From NCBI GenBank assembly GCA_005239655.1, contig SBBP01000119.1, positions 1 through 5,775 on the forward strand: a stretch of 5,775 nucleotides of DNA, read 5' to 3'. The translations under genes and the position numbers were made by a program. The notes beneath the pieces were generated by a model that saw only the letters and a list, made by a program, of their open reading frames with translations, was not told where the DNA came from and did no database searches. The stretch comes from Candidatus Microgenomatus auricola. Lineage in GTDB: Bacteria; Patescibacteriota; Patescibacteriia; UBA9570; XYC2-FULL-38-9. Positions 1-3,749 of the stretch are shown in pieces. Each line of letters begins with the position of its first letter. Position 1 is the first letter of the stretch.

Positions 1-1251
1 CGTGAAGATATCATTGCTCATTTTGAGCAGACAGGCCTGGGCCGACGCGCAGTCAATTATAAAATTCGCGATTGGTTGATTTCGCGGCAGCGGTATTGGG
101 GTGCGCCAATTCCAATCGTCTACGATCCCGCAGGCAATCCGCACCCGGTGAAAGAGGAACATTTGCCGTTGTTGCTGCCAACGGATGTGGACTACTTACC
201 AAAAGGAACATCGCCCATCGGAAGTTCACAAGAATACGCAGAACGTGCAGAACAACTCTATGGAAAGGGATGGCATTTTGAAGTGGATACCATGGATACC
301 TTCGTCTGTTCGTCATGGTACTACTTACGTTACTGCGATCCGCACAACGAAAAAGCATTCGCGTCCAAAGAACTGCTCAAACAGTGGTTGCCAGTCGATC
401 TGTACGTCGGCGGCGCAGAACACGCCGTGCTGCATCTCCTCTACGCACGTTTTTTTCACAAAGCGTTGCAGGATTTTGGCGAGATTCCAAAAGAAGTCGG
501 CCCTGAACCGTTTCACGCACTGCGCAACCAAGGCATGATCCTGGGCGAAGACCACCAAAAGATGAGTAAGTCGCGTGGCAACGTGATCAATCCCGACGAC
601 ATTGTGAATCAGTACGGCGCCGACACCCTTCGCCTGTACGAAATGTTTTTGGGTCCATTTGAAGATGTGAAGCCGTGGAGCACGGAGAGTATTAAGGGAG
701 TGAAGAAATTTTTAGACCGTGTACGGACTGCGGTGGTTGCAGCAGAGAATGACATTGCGACAGGCAAACGCACACTCGCAAACGGGACATCGCGTCTCAT
801 TCATAAAACCGTGAAAAAAGTCACCGAGGATATCGAAGGTTTCCACTTTAACACGGCGATCAGTGCACTGATGATCTATTTCAACGAGAAAGACTTCATG
901 AGCGGCAACACTGTCGACAGAGAAGCGTTGAAAAAATCGGTGTTGTTGCTCGCGCCGTTTGCTCCGTTTCTGTGCGAAGAGTTGTGGGAAATCATGGGAG
1001 AAACAGAACAACTTGCCACTGCACCGTGGCCAACATATGACGCGGCACACATACACGACGAAATTGTTACGATTGCTGTGCAAGTGAATGGCAAAACACG
1101 CGGAACTGTTTCGGTGCCTGCTGATGCAACGCAAGACGACGTCCAAACAGTCGCCAACGCTGATGCAAAAATCTCCAAGCACATCGGCGGAAGAACAATC
1201 ACGAAGGCGATTTTCGTGCCCGGAAGAATTCTTAACCTGATCGTCAAATAG
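1..1251 (+). CDS. leuS: Leucyl-tRNA synthetase, C-terminal half (partial, 5' end outside window)
   Basis: Cytoplasmic class Ia enzyme that attaches leucine to tRNA-Leu using ATP. The reading frame is open from base 1, so the gene starts upstream; 416 residues are visible, about half of a usual bacterial LeuRS (roughly 800-900 aa). Visible hallmarks are RDWLISRQRYWGAPIPI (visible residues 23-38 plus the next Ile), which closes the catalytic fold after the editing insert; DTMDTFVCSSWYYLRY; the VDLYVGGAEHAVLHLLYARF block; the KMSKS loop at 187-191 (bases 559-573), which binds ATP; the helical anticodon-binding domain with PFAPFLCEELWEIMG; and the small C-terminal domain (QVNGKTRGTVSVPADA, then a VPGRILNLIVK end). 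No zinc-type Cys pairs are seen in the segment after RYWG. It ends with TAG at 1249-1251, one base before the next ATG, so it heads a translation-related operon. The HIGH motif and most of the CP1 editing domain lie outside the window. Identity is secure. Confidence 0.98.
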   Translation, partial: REDIIAHFEQTGLGRRAVNYKIRDWLISRQRYWGAPIPIVYDPAGNPHPVKEEHLPLLLPTDVDYLPKGTSPIGSSQEYAERAEQLYGKGWHFEVDTMDTFVCSSWYYLRYCDPHNEKAFASKELLKQWLPVDLYVGGAEHAVLHLLYARFFHKALQDFGEIPKEVGPEPFHALRNQGMILGEDHQKMSKSRGNVINPDDIVNQYGADTLRLYEMFLGPFEDVKPWSTESIKGVKKFLDRVRTAVVAAENDIATGKRTLANGTSRLIHKTVKKVTEDIEGFHFNTAISALMIYFNEKDFMSGNTVDREALKKSVLLLAPFAPFLCEELWEIMGETEQLATAPWPTYDAAHIHDEIVTIAVQVNGKTRGTVSVPADATQDDVQTVANADAKISKHIGGRTITKAIFVPGRILNLIVK

Positions 1252-1252
1252 T

Positions 1253-1801
1253 ATGTGGGGGGCGGATCCCCACAGCGTGCAGAAGGCTGTTAACGTGTTA
1301 CAAAATGGCGGGATCGTCGTGTTCCCAACGGACACGGCATATGGTTTGGGATGCGATTTCGAAAATGAGAATGCCATTCAGCGTATTCTCGCAGTCAAAG
1401 GACGCACAGATACACGCTTTACCGTTATTGCGGGATCACGAGAACAGGTGCTGCATTTTTTTACGCTGAACGAAACGGCACGACAGCTTGCACAGCAGTA
1501 TTGGCCAGGGCCGTTGTCGATTGTCGTTAACGACCACGCTGCTGTGCGCGTACCTGACAATGACATTGCGATCGCACTCGTAAACGCCTACGGACGGCCA
1601 CTCATTGCCACGAGCGCGAACATCAGCAAACGACCGCCGCACTACACACTTGCCGGCGCACAGCGTGAATTGGGCAAACAGAATGTGGACCTCTGGATCG
1701 ACGGGGGAGATTTGCCCGAACGTCCAGCATCAACAATCGTGGACACACAAGGCGACACGGTGAAGGTGATTCGCCACGGTGCGATCACTCTGCCTCAATA
1801 G
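1253..1801 (+). CDS. tsaC: Threonylcarbamoyl-AMP synthase, YrdC-domain (TsaC/Sua5 family)
   Basis: Predicted cytoplasmic enzyme that makes threonylcarbamoyl-AMP from threonine, bicarbonate and ATP, the first step of the t6A37 modification of ANN-reading tRNAs; TsaB/D/E, needed for transfer, are not in this window. The 182-residue product is a stand-alone YrdC fold without the extra Sua5 C-terminal domain. Family marks are FPTDTAYGLGCD (24-35), the KGR basic motif (49-51), WPGPLSI (84-90), VRVPDN (98-103), ATSANISKRPP (119-129), STIVD (160-164) and a terminal VIRHGAI (172-178). The start is the first ATG after an in-frame TGA at 1238-1240, so it cannot extend far upstream; a GTG at 1277 is the only near alternative. 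It lies one base after leuS and no Shine-Dalgarno is visible, which suggests translational coupling with leuS. The YrdC domain is certain; TsaC rather than a YciO-like paralogue is the likelier reading because the KxR and SAN motifs are present and it sits among translation genes. Confidence 0.93.
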   Translation: MWGADPHSVQKAVNVLQNGGIVVFPTDTAYGLGCDFENENAIQRILAVKGRTDTRFTVIAGSREQVLHFFTLNETARQLAQQYWPGPLSIVVNDHAAVRVPDNDIAIALVNAYGRPLIATSANISKRPPHYTLAGAQRELGKQNVDLWIDGGDLPERPASTIVDTQGDTVKVIRHGAITLPQ

Positions 1802-1816
1802 AAAAAAACAGACGAC

Positions 1817-2644
1817 ATGAAATCATCCGAGATACAATTCCTCCTCAAACAGTACCGCATCTCGCCACGGTACGCACAAGGACAGAACTTCCTCCTCGAC
1901 GAGACCGTCGTGCACGATGCGGTGGCCGCGGCAGAAATCACCGCAGAGGATACGGTGCTTGAAATTGGTCCAGGTTTCGGTGTGCTGACCACAGCACTTG
2001 CAGAAGCCGCAGCGCGCGTCATTGCCGTGGAGCAGGATAGGGAAATCATGAAGGCACTACACGCCCTGCAAAAGCACTACGCGAATCTCACGGTCGTGAA
2101 CGAAGACATCCGCACGGCCAACCTTTCCGCACTCGGACTGCATGATCGCAACTACAAGCTGGTTTCCAACCTTCCCTACAGCATCAGTTCCTGGGTCTTA
2201 AGACAGTTTACGGAATACCCACCCACTCCAACGGTGATGGTGGTGATGCTTCAACAAGAAGTGGCCGAGCGTGTGGTTGCCACGCCCGGCGACATGTCGA
2301 TTCTTGCCAATGCTGTGCAACTCTACGCCGATGCAGAGATCATTCGAACCGTCAGCAAGCAGAATTTTTACCCCATTCCAACAGTGGAGAGCGCACTTCT
2401 CAAAATCACACAACGAGCGAAGCCCCGCTCTGCAGAACCCGAAGCGCTCATGTCGCTCATCAAAATCGGATTTTCATCGAAACGCAAGCAACTGCACAAC
2501 AATCTGCAATCCGGATTGCAACTGCGCTCTGCCGAAGCCCGTGCTGTACTTGAAGATATCGGTCTTGGTGCCAACATCCGTTCACAGGAGCTTGGAATAG
2601 CAGATTGGGAAGCGCTGCGCATTGCTCTCAATCGCAAAGTGTGA
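1817..2644 (+). CDS. rsmA: 16S rRNA (adenine1518-N6/adenine1519-N6)-dimethyltransferase RsmA/KsgA
   Basis: S-adenosylmethionine-dependent enzyme that dimethylates two adjacent adenines in the 3'-terminal hairpin of 16S rRNA, a late check on small-subunit assembly. Its 275 residues match the usual family length. Motifs in order: GQNFL (22-26, motif X), LEIGPGFGVLT (48-58, SAM-binding motif I), acidic VEQD (71-74), NEDI (95-98), the catalytic NLPY (118-121, motif IV), QQEVAERV (146-153), FYPIPTVES (184-192, motif VIII), then the C-terminal rRNA-contact region with SSKRKQLHNNL (220-230). All key residues appear intact. The ATG is the first after tsaC's TAG, in the same frame and 15 nt downstream; the leader is an A-run plus GACGAC with no clear Shine-Dalgarno. 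It ends in TGA. It is the last gene of the leuS-tsaC-rsmA group, since a strong promoter follows within 30 nt. Confidence 0.97.
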   Translation: MKSSEIQFLLKQYRISPRYAQGQNFLLDETVVHDAVAAAEITAEDTVLEIGPGFGVLTTALAEAAARVIAVEQDREIMKALHALQKHYANLTVVNEDIRTANLSALGLHDRNYKLVSNLPYSISSWVLRQFTEYPPTPTVMVVMLQQEVAERVVATPGDMSILANAVQLYADAEIIRTVSKQNFYPIPTVESALLKITQRAKPRSAEPEALMSLIKIGFSSKRKQLHNNLQSGLQLRSAEARAVLEDIGLGANIRSQELGIADWEALRIALNRKV

Positions 2645-2733
2645 CATACACACACGTTTGGACTGCACACAGTTTGACTTCGCGAAAAATAAGTGCTATA
2701 ATTTTGCTTGTATTCTCACAGGTTTTCTTCGTA
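2645..2733 (+). other. Intergenic region between the housekeeping operon and the surface-protein unit
   Basis: This 89-nt gap holds the promoter and the short leader of the next gene. I see no convincing intrinsic terminator for the upstream operon: the only hairpin candidate (GTGTG at 2639-2643 with CACAC at 2649-2653) is 5 bp and has no following T-run. Read-through from rsmA is therefore possible. The leader before ATG 2734 contains only a weak ACAGG (2718-2722), about 11 nt upstream, as ribosome-binding candidate. Confidence 0.7.
2674..2702 (+). promoter_or_regulatory. Near-consensus sigma70-type promoter with extended -10
   Basis: TTGACT at 2674-2679 (one mismatch from TTGACA) and a perfect TATAAT at 2697-2702 are separated by exactly 17 bp. 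A TG dinucleotide sits at 2694-2695, one base before the -10, giving an extended -10 element. Transcription would begin near 2709-2710, leaving a leader of about 25 nt before the ATG at 2734. It lies in the only sizeable gap between genes, just after rsmA, and should drive the TSP3-like gene and probably the large secreted-protein gene after it. No A/T-rich UP element or operator-like palindrome is visible around it, so it reads as a strong, possibly constitutive promoter. Confidence 0.85.
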
Positions 2734-3579
2734 ATGAACCTGAATGCACACAAAATTGATCGACTATCATTCTGGGCTGTTATTGGCATCGGTTTTTTTA
2801 TTATGATCAGCGGAGTCGCACAAATTCGATCTGGTCTTTTTTCGCATGACCGTGTTGCAAACGCCATCCGCGAAAAACTGAGCGCTTTACAGGAGCAGGG
2901 CGCAGATCGTTACCTCTCCAACACCTCAGAAGGAGAAAATTTATCCGCACTGCAAGAAAAAGATACCGACGGTGATTCGCTCAGCGACTTTGAAGAACTC
3001 TACGTGCATGCGACCAGTCCGTACTTAGCTGATTCCGATTCGGACACCGTCACCGATCAAGAAGAACTGGCTGCAGGAACCAATCCAAACTGTCCAGAAG
3101 GCCAGGCGTGTTATGCGCAAGAGAGCAGCAGCGCGACAACAGCGACCGCAGCTGAACAGGCGTTTGCCGATCTCAACCCTGCCCAATTGGGTATTGATTC
3201 CAGCACCGGAGAAATCGATCCTGAAGAGTTGCGCAAAAAATTGTTGGAATACGGAGTGCCAAAAGATGTGCTCGATCAAACCGATGACGCCACGCTCTTA
3301 CAACTCTTCAAAGAGGCGATCTCGGGCGGTTCGGTGCAAGGCACAAATCCATTGTCTGCGATCGAACAACAAGCCGAAGCGGTTCGCCAACTCTCCCTCG
3401 ACGAAAAAAAGCAGTTGCTGGTGCAGTCTGGTTTGGATTCCGCAACCATCAACGGTTTAGATGAAGAGACGATCAATGAACTGTTTGAGCAAGCCATAGC
3501 GCAGGCGGTTAAAGAAGTCACGGAGCAGGGCGAGGCCAACACCAACACCAATTCGAATAGCAACACGAACAGCAATTAA
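2734..3579 (+). CDS. Membrane-anchored protein with thrombospondin-type-3-like Asp-rich repeats; function unknown
   Basis: A 281-residue protein I cannot name. Residues 11-31 form one hydrophobic segment (FWAVIGIGFFIMISG core) after a short N-terminus, so it is probably a signal anchor with the rest outside the membrane. Residues 77-119 hold two Asp-rich calcium-loop repeats of TSP3 type: DTDGDSLSDFEELYVHATSP, then DSDSDTVTDQEELAAGTNPN. One Cys pair follows (C120, C126), then an Ser/Ala/Thr linker. Two related helical segments, 167-196 and 225-255, form an internal duplication. The tail 268-281 is almost only Asn, Thr and Ser. ATG 2734 is chosen because it lies about 25 nt after a strong promoter; the frame stays open upstream to a TTG at 2605, but that would overlap rsmA and run through the promoter. 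Such TSP3-type surface proteins are common in Patescibacteria. A role in Ca2+-stabilised surface architecture or attachment is inference only. Confidence 0.88.
   Translation: MNLNAHKIDRLSFWAVIGIGFFIMISGVAQIRSGLFSHDRVANAIREKLSALQEQGADRYLSNTSEGENLSALQEKDTDGDSLSDFEELYVHATSPYLADSDSDTVTDQEELAAGTNPNCPEGQACYAQESSSATTATAAEQAFADLNPAQLGIDSSTGEIDPEELRKKLLEYGVPKDVLDQTDDATLLQLFKEAISGGSVQGTNPLSAIEQQAEAVRQLSLDEKKQLLVQSGLDSATINGLDEETINELFEQAIAQAVKEVTEQGEANTNTNSNSNTNSN
2764..2826 (+). other. Predicted N-terminal transmembrane segment (signal anchor)
   Basis: Residues 11-31 of the TSP3-like protein are strongly hydrophobic with no acidic or basic side chain, flanked by K7/R10 on one side and R32 on the other. 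No AxA-type cleavage site follows it, so an uncleaved anchor is more likely than a signal peptide. Confidence 0.8.
2962..3090 (+). other. Two tandem TSP3-like Asp-rich putative calcium-binding repeats
   Basis: Residues 77-119. Each unit has the D-x-D-x-D core, then a T/S-D-x-E-E-L helix start and an xTSP/GTNP turn, the known pattern of bacterial thrombospondin-type-3 repeats. The second copy (DSDSDTVTDQEEL) lacks the central glycine of the first (DTDGDSLSDFEEL) but keeps the acidic spacing. Confidence 0.82.
3232..3498 (+). repeat. Internal protein duplication: two diverged ~31-residue helical repeats
   Basis: Residues 167-196 (bases 3232-3321) and 225-255 (bases 3406-3498) of the TSP3-like protein align with a single gap. 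Shared features are a basic start (RKKLL / KKQLL), a central Gly (G174 / G233), then D-[DE]-x-T-[LI]-x-[QE]-L-F-[KE]-[EQ]-A-I. Similarity is at the protein level only; the DNA has diverged. I do not recognise the repeat. Confidence 0.65.
3535..3576 (+). repeat. Asn/Thr/Ser-rich low-complexity C-terminal tail
   Basis: The last 14 residues (268-281) of the TSP3-like protein alternate Asn with Thr or Ser after a single Ala. The codons vary (AAC/AAT, ACC/ACG, TCG/AGC), so this is a protein-level composition and not a simple DNA microsatellite. It ends directly at the TAA. Confidence 0.85.
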
Positions 3580-3596
3580 ATAACCACTGAAGCGCT

Positions 3597-3749
3597 ATGC
3601 AGCAGAAGCGACAACAGACAGGAATGAGTGCACGCCTTCGGCAGTGGGGTGCTTCGCTCTTCATTGTGTTGTCGTTACTGTCACCTGCAGTGTTCACTGG
3701 TGTTGCAACGACAGTTGTGGGGTTAGCAACGCCGCAAGCCGCCTCCGCA
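3597..3749 (+). other. Predicted Sec signal peptide of the large cysteine-rich protein
   Basis: Basic n-region (K4, R5, R13, R15), a hydrophobic core from about 19 to 45 (LFIVLSLLSPAVF, then GVATTVVGLA), and an A-S-A cleavage motif at 49-51 before Q52. It is 51 residues from ATG 3597, or a more typical 42 if translation starts at the ATG at 3624. The preceding AGGA (3620-3623) directly abuts that ATG, too close for a normal ribosome-binding site. No lipobox: the first Cys (C55) is preceded by Leu-Leu. Confidence 0.88.

Noticed and set aside
712..1377. Minus-strand open frame of about 221 codons opposite leuS and tsaC
   Set aside because: It lies wholly over two strongly identified plus-strand genes and its translation has no recognisable domain; it is an antisense shadow.
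2639..2653. GTGTG/CACAC hairpin at the end of rsmA as an intrinsic terminator
   Set aside because: The stem is only 5 bp, overlaps the stop codon, and has no following T-run.
2605..2733. Upstream extension of the TSP3-like gene to a TTG at 2605, adding a second hydrophobic segment
   Set aside because: It would overlap the end of rsmA by 40 nt and read through a near-perfect promoter whose transcript would start about 25 nt before ATG 2734; a TTG start without a ribosome-binding site is less likely.
3580..3596. Terminator or promoter between the TSP3-like gene and the large secreted gene
   Set aside because: The 17-nt gap has only an AGCGCT palindrome (3591-3596), no stem plus T-run, and no -35/-10 pair nearby; co-transcription is simpler.
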